Assembly (NCBI GenBank): GCA_001025035.1
Contig: LCZK01000009.1
Coordinates: 496,001-560,000, forward strand
Direction: 5' to 3'
DNA from: Actinobacteria bacterium IMCC26207
GTDB lineage: Bacteria; Actinomycetota; Acidimicrobiia; Acidimicrobiales; Microtrichaceae
Length of the DNA: 64,000 nt
The position numbers were made by a program, and so were the translations under genes. Below, one piece after another: positions 22,667 through 31,089 of the stretch (the stretch's first letter is position 1; every line of letters starts with the position of its first letter). The notes beneath the pieces are model-generated. The model searched no databases and was not told where the DNA came from. It worked only from the letters and a program-made list of their open reading frames with translations.

Positions 22667-23524
22667 TTAGCGATGGGTACCAAAGGTGGGCGAGTCATCC
22701 TCGTCGAGAGCAGCCTCTCGCAGGAAGCGAATCGGATCACGCAGGTCGTCCATGTAACCCAACGCGTACGCACCCATCTGATACCCCATCAGCCGTTGCA
22801 CCTTCTCGGGCAAAGCTGCCGCAATTTCTTTTGGCACCGACAGGTACTGGTTCTCTTCTTGGCGGAGCCAACCCAGCACATAGTCAACGTTGATTCCCAC
22901 CCGGTCCACATCAGTGGTGTTCGCTCCCCCACCGTGAACCGTTCTGCCGGTGTAGATCACCACCGAGCCGCGCGGCATCGAGGCGGCAACTGTGTCTTCC
23001 TGAGTCAGCGCTCCAACCTCAGCATCACTCAGGCCGTTCTTGCCAACAGCTACTCGGGTTGCTCCGTTGGCCTCGGTGAAGTCAGTGAGCGCCCACATAG
23101 TCGACACCTCAACTTCCATATCTGCAGGGAACTCAAAGAAGTCAAAGGACCACTGATCCCGATGCAGTAACTGAGCACTCTCTCCTGGGCCGATACAGAT
23201 TGCCTGGGTCAGGTGAAGTTGAAAGGTGGTCTTTTGTGACCACAGCACCTTGTCAACAACTGCGAGCACTAGGTCATGAGCAATCATCTCGACCGAACTA
23301 AGCGATCGGCCCAACAGCGCACCGGGGCGACGCGTGCGTGAGCCTTCGAATCCGTCACGACCCGGGCGAGTTGCAGCTAGGTGCGGCTCCATCTCAGCTT
23401 GGATTCGGTCACAGGTCTCAGCAGACACAAGTTGCTCGACAATCACAGCTCCGTGCGCGCTCAGTGCGGTCACCACCTCGTCCACAGAAACTGACGCACT
23501 GAACCTAGGTATCTCTCGTTCCAT
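22667..23524 (-). CDS. Phytanoyl-CoA dioxygenase (PhyH) family protein
   Basis: A 285-residue non-heme Fe(II)/2-oxoglutarate dioxygenase. The iron triad is visible: LLHRDQWSFDFF (His-x-Asp) and TGRTVHGGGANTT (distal His), with Arg in DRVGINVDYVLGW likely holding 2-oxoglutarate. The longer frame to 23746 overlaps the divergent methyltransferase, so I start at ATG 23524 (MEREIPRFSASVS). It has no signal peptide. The substrate is not predictable; PhyH members hydroxylate lipids, amino acids and secondary metabolites. The LPMO gene lies downstream on the same strand but 250 bp away, so co-transcription is doubtful. Confidence 0.82.
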   Translation of the reverse strand: MEREIPRFSASVSVDEVVTALSAHGAVIVEQLVSAETCDRIQAEMEPHLAATRPGRDGFEGSRTRRPGALLGRSLSSVEMIAHDLVLAVVDKVLWSQKTTFQLHLTQAICIGPGESAQLLHRDQWSFDFFEFPADMEVEVSTMWALTDFTEANGATRVAVGKNGLSDAEVGALTQEDTVAASMPRGSVVIYTGRTVHGGGANTTDVDRVGINVDYVLGWLRQEENQYLSVPKEIAAALPEKVQRLMGYQMGAYALGYMDDLRDPIRFLREAALDEDDSPTFGTHR

Positions 23525-23646
23525 TCCACTCAGGCTAACCCCGCTCGCTGACCCGAGTTGAACCTCGCCACCACTCTGAAGCCATGGCAGAATCTGCACC
23601 TGAGTAAGGCAGCGCCGAGGACTCGATCCTGGCAGGGAGAAACTGA

Positions 23647-24393
23647 ATGGCAGCCAACGGAAACCCAAATCATGGGGGCAGGTATTTTCCTCCGACTGCC
23701 TATCGTGAAAATCCGCAGACCTCTGCCGATACAGCTGAATCGACATTCTGGGACCCTGATACTGACTACGGCGCTACTCGCTATCAAGAAGGCGTCTACA
23801 AGTGGGCTGCCAGCCTGATCAAATCGAACCAGGCAATGGTCATCGACATCGGTTGTGGGACAGGCCACAAACTCGCAGGAATTGTGGCGCCCGTCTCAAG
23901 AGACTGGTTAGGGGTCGACCAAGAAAGCGCAATATCTATTGCCTCTCGGGAATGCCCACAAGGGAATTGGCTCTGCGCAGACCTGTCACAGCCCGAAGTG
24001 TGGGCTGACCTTGCCGAGCTTCGAGCAGATCTCGTGATCTGCTCCGATGTCATCGAGCATCTTCTGGATCCACTTGAACTGGTCCAGCGTCTCGGCGGGC
24101 TCATCGGGCCGACCGGACATGCCCTTGTTTCTACCCCAGACCGATCCCGCCTAGAGGGACGCGACCCCCTAGGACCACCACTGAACCCTCTCCATATTCG
24201 TGAGTGGATCCCAGAGGAGTTCAAACTCCTTGTTGAGTCAGCCGGTCTTGAAGTGGTTGAGATGCATCACTTTTTCCCTCGCGGCTACTCCCCGACGGTG
24301 GCCAATTTCCGGCGTCTCGTGAAGCGTGCTTTGCAGTTTCAAGCTTTGCCAGACCGAAGAAACACAATGACGTTTCTGCTGCGAACCGCCTAA
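23647..24393 (+). CDS. Class I SAM-dependent methyltransferase
   Basis: A 248-residue methyltransferase of the type seen in glycan and natural-product loci. Motif I is VIDIGCGTGHKLAGI, followed by WLGVDQESAI, then LVICSDVIEHLLDPLELVQRL (motif II/III). LIGPTGHALVSTPDRSR comes after, with STPDR in the usual place. GGAGA precedes ATG 23647 by about 8 bases. It is divergent from the PhyH gene with a 122-bp shared promoter region. Substrate unknown. Confidence 0.78.
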   Translation: MAANGNPNHGGRYFPPTAYRENPQTSADTAESTFWDPDTDYGATRYQEGVYKWAASLIKSNQAMVIDIGCGTGHKLAGIVAPVSRDWLGVDQESAISIASRECPQGNWLCADLSQPEVWADLAELRADLVICSDVIEHLLDPLELVQRLGGLIGPTGHALVSTPDRSRLEGRDPLGPPLNPLHIREWIPEEFKLLVESAGLEVVEMHHFFPRGYSPTVANFRRLVKRALQFQALPDRRNTMTFLLRTA

Positions 24394-24456
24394 AGCTTTC
24401 GACGGAGCTTCCAGATCTCGGAGCCGCTTTCCAACAAACCGCGCGCTCCTACTGAC

Positions 24457-25032
24457 TTAGCAAACAGTCTTTTCAGTAACAAAATCAATCTGCGGTGTTG
24501 GTGCATCTTGGGGCGCTTGGACAAGCAGCGTGAGGCGACCTCGATACTCCATCGTGGTCATGCAGTTATCGCCAGGAACTGTCAGCTTCACTTGCAGTGT
24601 GGTGGTCTCCTTGACCTCCTCCACCCCAGTCAGTTCAACCTCGAATCGATCAACTCCAGTGCCAACTGCAAAGTAGCTTGACCCCGGATTCAAGCTAGGC
24701 ACAGCCCGATCGACACCTTCAGCCTCTGTACATCCAGCCGCTGCTACCAACGCAGACGGGTCAGCACCCAGACTCATCACCGCTCCTGGAGCAAGGTCAA
24801 TCAACTCCTGAGCAGTTGGATCAACTGCTTCGCCCGAAGAACTGCTAACTCCGCTACACAAAACCGCAGTGCCCTGCCACTCGCTGTTTTTCGCTGCCGT
24901 TGTCGTAGTTGAATCCTTACTGCTCGACTCCTCTCCACAGCCGGCAAGGCCCGCGCTGAGCAGAAGAGCTGCCACTAACGATGCGAGCACTGCTCGATTC
25001 TGTCTACCTGTGGGATTGCGCGATGTCCGCAT
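24457..25032 (-). CDS. Predicted lipoprotein of unknown function
   Basis: A 191-residue predicted lipoprotein: basic N-terminus, hydrophobic core ASLVAALLLSAGLAGC with lipobox LAGC, then an acidic Ser/Thr linker (EESSSKDSTTTTAAK). The remaining 140 residues look like a small beta-rich domain with four further Cys that could form two disulfides, ending in VTEKTVC. No family is recognised. Start ATG 25032 has GAGGAG 10 bases upstream, better than the ORF's earlier start. It diverges from the chitinase gene, sharing a 169-bp promoter region. Confidence 0.7.
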   Translation of the reverse strand: MRTSRNPTGRQNRAVLASLVAALLLSAGLAGCGEESSSKDSTTTTAAKNSEWQGTAVLCSGVSSSSGEAVDPTAQELIDLAPGAVMSLGADPSALVAAAGCTEAEGVDRAVPSLNPGSSYFAVGTGVDRFEVELTGVEEVKETTTLQVKLTVPGDNCMTTMEYRGRLTLLVQAPQDAPTPQIDFVTEKTVC

Positions 25033-25201
25033 CCTGTTGGGTCTCCTCGTTCTCGTTATCGCTCTCACACTAGAACTCGAAAACACTGCGTAAGTGATTT
25101 TTGCTCAGAGGCTAAAGGGAATGGCAGGAAGATACCGAAGAGAAAGCGCGGTGGGCTGTGAGTCGGTCCATAAACCCAAACTCAGTTGCAGGAGAAAGCG
25201 C
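25033..25201. promoter_or_regulatory. Divergent promoter region of lipoprotein and chitinase genes
   Basis: A 169-bp gap between divergent starts. The chitinase ribosome binding site AGGAGAAAG is at about 25189-25197. I cannot assign -10/-35 boxes with confidence. Confidence 0.35.
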
Positions 25202-27124
25202 ATGCCTAGGTCAAAGATTCGAACACGCATGTCCGTGCTAGCTACCGTCACGGCGCTCGCAACAGTTGTAGTTCTGACAGGCGTGTCCGGCGCAGCACCG
25301 ATGACTGCCTCGTACACCCGAGAGAACTCCTGGGTGACAGGCCACCAGGCCAGTCTGACTGTTGGCAACCCAACAGCAGTCACCCAACGCAATTGGGTTC
25401 TGACCTTTGACCTTGCTCCCAAAATCTCGTCGCTATGGGGCGGGACTCTGTCCTCACAGGTTGCACAGAAGGTCACTGTCAAGGCACCGACCTGGGCACC
25501 CGATCTGCTCAGTGGCGGGTCTATCACCATTGGCTACGTTGCAGCTGGGCCCGGTGAGGCTCCAACCAACTGCAAGCTCAACGGCATCACCTGCGGACTA
25601 CCTGGCGCAACAACGACACCGACAACCGTCCCCCAAACCACCGTCCCACCAACCACAACTACGACAACTGTCCGGCCCACCACGACCACCATTCCAGCAA
25701 CTACAACTACTACCACGATCCGTCCGACCACAACCACAGTCCCACCAACCACCGTCCCACCAACAACCGTCCCAGCAGCGGGTAGCGCAACGCTCACCAT
25801 GGCCATCACCTCAGATTGGGTGACTGGCTATAACGCAGACATCACGATTACTAACCCTGGACCCACCACATGGACCTCATGGTCGGCCACCTTTACCTCC
25901 CCGCTCACGGTGAGCTCAATCTGGAACGGCATCTACCAGTCCACAGCTTCAGGCCACCAGGTCAGCAACGAAACTTGGAATGGATCGGTCGCTCCAGGTG
26001 CATCAGTCACCTTCGGGATCACCGGTGTCGGCGACTCACGTCAGGCCACCCCCTCGACCTGTCGGGTGAACAACAACAACTGCACCGTTGGCTCAACCGT
26101 GACCATCCCCGAGACTCCAACCACCACAGTTCCTGGCTCCCCAACCACCACCGTGCCAACCACCACTGTGCCAACCACACCAACCACACTTCCGACTCTG
26201 CCCACGGGTGCTACCAATGTCCCCTATTCCCCATATGTAGATGCCACAAACTGGCCAACTCCTGACCTTGTTCAGACTGCGGCAGCACGATCCACCCGCG
26301 AACTCACACTTGCGTTCATCGTCTCTGGATCCACTCCCTGTCGAGCATCTTGGGGTGGGTACTACGACCGCGATGCCAAATTCATGACTGCACAGATCGC
26401 AGCGCTTCGGGCCGCAGGAGGTGACGTGATCATGTCATTCGGTGGTGCAGCTAATCAGGAACTGGCACTGACTTGCACCACAGTGCAAGCCCTAGCTGAT
26501 GAGTATCAGGCCGTCATTGACGCCTACCAAATCACCTCCATTGACTTCGACATCGAGGGCGCTGCCACCAACGATGCAGCCTCCGTTCAGCGACGCTCCG
26601 CGGCTATTGCGATCTTGCAGCAGCGGGCAAAAGCAGCAAACCGCAAGCTTGATGTCACGCTCACCCTGCCGGTCATGCCGTACGGCCTGACTGCAGATGG
26701 CCTGGCAGTAGTGCGCTCGGCAGTAAATGCTGGAGTCGTACTCTCTTCAATCGACCTCATGACCATGGATTACGGCTTGGGCTCGGCGGAGGGCAAGATG
26801 GGAATCTGGGCCGTTGAAGCTGCTACAGCCACGCACAACCAGATTGCACCGCTGTACCCAACGCTCAGTTCGGCTCAGCGCTACGGCCTCGTCGGCGTGA
26901 TCCCCATGATTGGTCAGAACGACATTCTCGGTGAGGTGTTTACCCTGAGCGATGCGGCGTATGTTCGAAGCCAAGCAACGACGCTTGGCTTCGCCCGAAT
27001 TGGCATTTGGTCTGCAAGCCGAGACCAGCCATGTCCTGAAGGTCCAAACACCCGAGCACAAAACAACTGCTCCAGTGTGGCCGCTGCGGAGGGAGCCTTC
27101 TCAAAGGCTCTCGCCGGCGCCTGA
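25202..27124 (+). CDS. Secreted GH18 chitinase with two CBM2-like domains
   Basis: A 640-residue secreted enzyme, probably an endo-acting chitinase. The signal peptide ends near GVSGAAP. It has an N-terminal CBM2-like domain (about 35-135), a Thr/Pro/Val linker, a second CBM2-like domain (LTMAITSDWVTGYNADITI) with paired Cys at its end (CRVNNNNC), and another linker. The C-terminal GH18 barrel starts near NVPYSPYVDATNW. The catalytic DxDxE is SIDFDIEG, preceded by VIMSFGGAAN (the SxGG strand) and followed by DLMTMDYGLG. ATG 25202 is preceded by AGGAGAAAG. With the nearby LPMO it makes a chitin-degrading pair. Confidence 0.93.
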   Translation: MPRSKIRTRMSVLATVTALATVVVLTGVSGAAPMTASYTRENSWVTGHQASLTVGNPTAVTQRNWVLTFDLAPKISSLWGGTLSSQVAQKVTVKAPTWAPDLLSGGSITIGYVAAGPGEAPTNCKLNGITCGLPGATTTPTTVPQTTVPPTTTTTTVRPTTTTIPATTTTTTIRPTTTTVPPTTVPPTTVPAAGSATLTMAITSDWVTGYNADITITNPGPTTWTSWSATFTSPLTVSSIWNGIYQSTASGHQVSNETWNGSVAPGASVTFGITGVGDSRQATPSTCRVNNNNCTVGSTVTIPETPTTTVPGSPTTTVPTTTVPTTPTTLPTLPTGATNVPYSPYVDATNWPTPDLVQTAAARSTRELTLAFIVSGSTPCRASWGGYYDRDAKFMTAQIAALRAAGGDVIMSFGGAANQELALTCTTVQALADEYQAVIDAYQITSIDFDIEGAATNDAASVQRRSAAIAILQQRAKAANRKLDVTLTLPVMPYGLTADGLAVVRSAVNAGVVLSSIDLMTMDYGLGSAEGKMGIWAVEAATATHNQIAPLYPTLSSAQRYGLVGVIPMIGQNDILGEVFTLSDAAYVRSQATTLGFARIGIWSASRDQPCPEGPNTRAQNNCSSVAAAEGAFSKALAGA

Positions 27125-27140
27125 CCGAACAGGCAGATCA

Positions 27141-27171
27141 CGCTCACCCACCTAGGGTGTCAGGGTGAGCG
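27141..27171 (+). promoter_or_regulatory. Inverted repeat covering the FAD-oxidoreductase start codon
   Basis: CGCTCACCC (27141-27149) and GGGTGAGCG (27163-27171) are perfect 9-bp arms; the GTG start (27165-27167) is inside the right arm. The left arm (CACCC) can instead pair with GGGTG at 27155-27159, which covers the likely SD (AGGG 27154-27157). It may also terminate chitinase transcription. Confidence 0.5.
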
Positions 27172-28607
27172 AATCCTGGGACGCAGTGGTCGTAGGCGCA
27201 GGACCAAACGGTCTTGTAGCTGCGCTCACTCTGGCTCGTGCCGGCTGGCGGGTCGTGCTCTATGAGGCAAACGAGCACCCGGGCGGCGGAGCACGGACCG
27301 AGGAACTGACCCTTGCGGGGTTTGCTCACGATGTGTGTTCCGCCATCCACCCGCTTGGGTTGGCATCCCCGGCGCTTCGAAACTTAGGCTTGGAATCTGT
27401 TGGCGTGACGTGGATTCAACCCGATGCACCCTTAGCCCACACGCTGAGACCAGAGCAGGCCGTGATGCTGGAGCGCTCTGTCAGCGCAACAGCGGCGGGA
27501 CTTGGAGTTGATGGCAAGGCGTGGACTCGGCTCTTTGCCCCCGGTGTTGACGCTGGGTTCTCGCTCACTGATTCAGTTCTTGCTCCTCTCACTATTCCTC
27601 CCGCCCACCCAATCGCACTAGCTCGCTTTGCTCGACATGCTGTGCGCTCAGCTGAGTCGCTGAGCCGCTCACAATTCCGCGGCGAACTCGGCCCTGCACT
27701 GCTCGCTGGTCTCTCAGCACACTCGGTACTGCCCCTGTCCGCTGCGGCTACTGCAGGGGTAGGAATGCTGCTTGGAACCTTGGGGCATAGTGTCGGTTGG
27801 CCGTTAGCTCAGGGCGGTTCTCAGACAATTACGGATGCTCTCGCCAAGTTGTTCATCCAAGCTGGTGGTCAGATTCGCTGCGGAGAACGCGTGAGTTCAC
27901 TGCGACAACTCCCGCCCGCTCGAGCGGTGCTGTGCGATATCACCCCAATGCAACTGGTGGCACTGGCAGGTGAGCAGATGCCAGTTCGTTACCGACGATC
28001 CCTGCAGAAGTTTCGCTATGGACCAGGAGTGTTCAAGCTGGACTGGGCCCTCGACGGCCCAGTCCCTTGGAAAGATCCTCAGGTTGCTCGAGCAGCAACC
28101 GTGCATATTGGCGGCACCCTTGATGAGGTGCGCGAGTCAGAACTCGCAGCAACGCAAGGACGTATTTCCGAGCGGCCGTTTCTTCTAGCAGCCCAGCCCT
28201 CACTTTTTGATCCCACCCGAGCGCCCAAAGGCAAGCACACGTTCTGGGCCTACTGCCATGTGCCTCACGGCTCAGATGTAGATATGACTCATCGGATCGA
28301 AGCCCAGATTGAGCGGTTCGCCCCAGGGTTTCGGGACCTAATCTTGGCCAAACACGCCATGGGGCCTGCGGCGATGCAAGCACATAATGCTAACTACATC
28401 GGTGGGGATATCACCGGTGGGGTTTCGGACCTGCGGCAGTTTGTTGCTCGCCCGGTTGCATCAGTTCACCCGTGGGCAACCCCAATGAAGGGGGTCTACC
28501 TGTGCTCCTCTTCGACTCCACCCGGTGGTGGAGTGCATGGAATGTGCGGCAGCGCCGCTGCGGAACTCGTCTTACGCCACGCTGCAAGCGCTCAACTCGC
28601 GGGCTAA
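27165..28607 (+). CDS. FAD-dependent oxidoreductase, phytoene desaturase-like
   Basis: A 480-residue flavoprotein of the CrtI/retinol saturase-like amine oxidase superfamily. The dinucleotide-binding motif is VVVGAGPNGLVAALTLARAG (about 8-27), followed by VVLYEANEHPGGGARTEE. The C-terminal FAD-closing motif is VYLCSSSTPPGGGVHGMCGSAAAE. It lacks a membrane segment. The substrate is not known; many actinobacterial members act on carotenoid- or lipid-like molecules. The GTG start lies in an inverted repeat. A carotenoid oxygenase gene occurs 8 kb downstream but not in the same operon. Confidence 0.82.
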   Translation: MSESWDAVVVGAGPNGLVAALTLARAGWRVVLYEANEHPGGGARTEELTLAGFAHDVCSAIHPLGLASPALRNLGLESVGVTWIQPDAPLAHTLRPEQAVMLERSVSATAAGLGVDGKAWTRLFAPGVDAGFSLTDSVLAPLTIPPAHPIALARFARHAVRSAESLSRSQFRGELGPALLAGLSAHSVLPLSAAATAGVGMLLGTLGHSVGWPLAQGGSQTITDALAKLFIQAGGQIRCGERVSSLRQLPPARAVLCDITPMQLVALAGEQMPVRYRRSLQKFRYGPGVFKLDWALDGPVPWKDPQVARAATVHIGGTLDEVRESELAATQGRISERPFLLAAQPSLFDPTRAPKGKHTFWAYCHVPHGSDVDMTHRIEAQIERFAPGFRDLILAKHAMGPAAMQAHNANYIGGDITGGVSDLRQFVARPVASVHPWATPMKGVYLCSSSTPPGGGVHGMCGSAAAELVLRHAASAQLAG

Positions 28608-28641
28608 ACGCACTATGCATGCGCAGGGGTAACGTAGGCGC

Positions 28642-29442
28642 GTGACTGAATCGAGTGAGGCCAGCACCCCCTCGGCGCCAAAGCCCAGCGAAACGAATCT
28701 CAACAGCCTCGAGACTGTTTCAGGTTTGAGTCACCCTCATCCAGGTTGGACGCTTTTCGCAGTCCTAACAACACTGTTGGTTTCCAACGTGATGGCCAAC
28801 GAGGTACTCCCGTCTTGGGCATATGTGCCGTGGAACTTGACCGTGGCGGCGCTGTTACTCCTCATCGCTGTTCGCTGGGATGGGCGCTCTGCCGATGACA
28901 TCGGCCTAGAGCCCAGAAAGGTTCAGAGTGGGTTGAGATGGGGTGGCGGTGCATCCGCAATCCTGTTGAGCATCTACCTGATTGGACTTGCGATTCCTTT
29001 CACCAATGGCCTTTTTCAGGACAGCCGAGCAGATATTTCTTTGGGGGCCCTAGCTTGGGAAACCCTCATTCTGGTGCCGCTTGGAACCGTGCTGATGGAA
29101 GAGATTGCATTCCGTGGAGTACTCCCTGCGATGTTTCGCAAACGCTTCACCCGGCACACCAACGGGCCCCTGCGTGCCGATCTTTTAGCTGCCCTTCTCT
29201 TTGGCTTTTGGCATGTCTTGCCATCGTGGAATGTGAATCAGGTCAACCCCGTGTTTCGTGACTTGTTACCTGGACCTTTGGGGCGAGCGGCAGCGATTAC
29301 GGCAGGTGTAATCGGAACCGGAGCAGCGGGTATGGGGCTCTCTTGGCTGCGTAATCGGTCGGAGAGCTTGGTTGCCCCTGTGTTAATGCACTGTTCATCT
29401 AATAGCCTTGGCTACTTGCTGGCTTGGATTGTGCAGCACTAG
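28642..29442 (+). CDS. CPBP family intramembrane metalloprotease
   Basis: A 266-residue membrane protein with a 45-residue hydrophilic N-terminus and about six to seven hydrophobic segments. CPBP/Abi (Rce1-like) motifs are present: EEIAFRGVLPAMFRKR (motif 1, Glu-Glu and Arg), GFWHVLPSW (motif 2 His) and LMHCSSNSLGYLLAW (motif 3 His-x-x-x-Asn). It probably cleaves a membrane or prenylated peptide; no substrate is known. GTG start at 28642. The stop region ACTAGAGG is tandemly duplicated and leads into the next gene's start after 23 bp. Confidence 0.85.
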   Translation: MTESSEASTPSAPKPSETNLNSLETVSGLSHPHPGWTLFAVLTTLLVSNVMANEVLPSWAYVPWNLTVAALLLLIAVRWDGRSADDIGLEPRKVQSGLRWGGGASAILLSIYLIGLAIPFTNGLFQDSRADISLGALAWETLILVPLGTVLMEEIAFRGVLPAMFRKRFTRHTNGPLRADLLAALLFGFWHVLPSWNVNQVNPVFRDLLPGPLGRAAAITAGVIGTGAAGMGLSWLRNRSESLVAPVLMHCSSNSLGYLLAWIVQH

Positions 29443-29465
29443 AGGACTAGAGGAAGAAGCGCTTG

Positions 29466-30974
29466 ATGACCAAAGATGACCCGTTCCCAGATGCAAATAA
29501 ATCGGCCGAGCTGCTCAAGGCCGCTTTAGCCGAGACAGAGCGGATCCCTTCCGGGACGCCACCGCTCAGATCGCCAAACCAACCAAATGACGATTGGGAC
29601 GGGAAGACTTACATCGAGCCAGACCCGACTACAACCACTCCAGCTCAACGACTCGCAATCGGGGAACTCGTTCGCAAGTCAGTCTCTCGCGAGTCCCTCG
29701 GCGAGTGGAATGCGCCCGCTGATCGGCCTGACCCCGTTGCTCAACTCATGGTGCAGAACCGAACACGCGTCCCCGAGTTAGTTCCGGTGCGTAACGCTCG
29801 CATGGCAGTCTCACCGTTTACCTACCTTCGTGGGTCGCCCGTTGTCATGTCGCGTGACCTTGGTAGCGGCCCGTCGAGCAACCTCCGCACACAGCTCTGC
29901 GGCGATGCTCACCTCTGCAACTTTGGGGCATATGGCACGCCCGAACGCAACGTGGTGTTCGACCTTAACGACTTTGATGAAACCCTTCCAGGCCCATTCG
30001 AGTGGGATGTGAAACGACTCGCTACCAGCTTTTTGATTGCTGCGCGCACCTCCGGGCAAGGTGAGAAGGCAGGTCGCGCCGCTGCTAAGAAAGCAGCCAA
30101 GACCTACCGGGAAAATATGCTACGCCTAGCCGATGCCGACGTCCTCGACATTTGGTATGAACACATCGAACTCAGTGAAGCGCTGCAAGAATTCGCAGGA
30201 ATCGTCTCGCCCAAGAAGCTTGCCAAGTCTCTCGAAAAGGCGAAGCACCGCACCTCGGCTCAAGTACTGACCAAACTCACTGAAATGGTCAATGGCGAAC
30301 GACGCATCCTGCATCAGCCCCCGCTACTCACCCCACTTGACGCACCGGAATGGCAAAAAATTACCGAGGAAGCCCTGGAGTTGTACGCCGAGAGTCTTGA
30401 CCCCGATCATCGGCAGCTCCTGCACCGCTTCCACCAGATCGAGTTGGCAATCAAAGTGGTCGGAGTCGGCAGCGTCGGGACTCGATGCCTGATTGTCCTC
30501 ATGCACGGCAGGGACGAAGATGACGTGCTCTTTCTGCAAGTTAAAGAGGCCGAGGATTCAGTTCTCGCACCCTACGCAGGAGCAAGCGAATTTACCCATC
30601 AGGGCGAGCGCGCCGTGGTTGGGCAACGAAAGATGCAAGCAGCTAGCGACATCTTCCTCGGCTGGACGAGAGGCCCCGGAGGCAAGTTCTATTACATCCG
30701 TCAACTGAAAGACATGAAGGGCAGCGTGGACATCGACGGACTTCCCGCAGCGGGGCTCATTGCCTATGCCGACCTATGCGGCCGAACCCTTGCCCGTGCT
30801 CATGCTCGCTCGGCGGACCCAATCGCGATTGCTGGCTACCTCGGCAAATCGGAGCGTTTCGATGAGGCTATGGAGGCCTACGCCGTCAGCTATGGCGCAC
30901 AGATTGAGGCTGACTACGAACGCTTCACCGAGGCAGCAGCCGCTGGAGAAATCGAGCTCGCCGAAGTGTTCTGA
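29466..30974 (+). CDS. DUF2252 family protein
   Basis: A 502-residue protein of the DUF2252 family, which has a kinase-like look. Family features are RMAVSPFTYLRGSPVVMSRDL, QLCGDAHLCNFGAYGTPERNVVFDLNDFDETLPGPFEWDVKRL with GDxHxxNFG and DxNDFDE (reminiscent of a kinase catalytic loop), VGVGSVGTRC, and FYYIRQLKDMKGS. No membrane segment. No established activity is known to me. ATG 29466 follows GGAAGAAG; a TTG directly before it is also in frame. Confidence 0.86.
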   Translation: MTKDDPFPDANKSAELLKAALAETERIPSGTPPLRSPNQPNDDWDGKTYIEPDPTTTTPAQRLAIGELVRKSVSRESLGEWNAPADRPDPVAQLMVQNRTRVPELVPVRNARMAVSPFTYLRGSPVVMSRDLGSGPSSNLRTQLCGDAHLCNFGAYGTPERNVVFDLNDFDETLPGPFEWDVKRLATSFLIAARTSGQGEKAGRAAAKKAAKTYRENMLRLADADVLDIWYEHIELSEALQEFAGIVSPKKLAKSLEKAKHRTSAQVLTKLTEMVNGERRILHQPPLLTPLDAPEWQKITEEALELYAESLDPDHRQLLHRFHQIELAIKVVGVGSVGTRCLIVLMHGRDEDDVLFLQVKEAEDSVLAPYAGASEFTHQGERAVVGQRKMQAASDIFLGWTRGPGGKFYYIRQLKDMKGSVDIDGLPAAGLIAYADLCGRTLARAHARSADPIAIAGYLGKSERFDEAMEAYAVSYGAQIEADYERFTEAAAAGEIELAEVF

Positions 30975-31020
30975 CTCGCTGCCACCAGCAGTTCGCTCTG
31001 CGGGCCACCTTCTGGCAACT

Positions 31021-31057
31021 CGGATGTTTCTGGTCGATAATCGACCATAAACATCCG
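31021..31057. terminator. Bidirectional hairpin between convergent DUF2252 and copC-copD genes
   Basis: CGGATGTTT (31021-31029) pairs with AAACATCCG (31049-31057). After a 2x2 internal loop, GGTCG pairs with CGACC around ATAAT. It sits between the convergent stops (30974 and 31090) and has no long T-run on either side. Confidence 0.6.
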
Positions 31058-31089
31058 GGTTGAGGTGCCGATCCGGCGATCCGGCGGCC

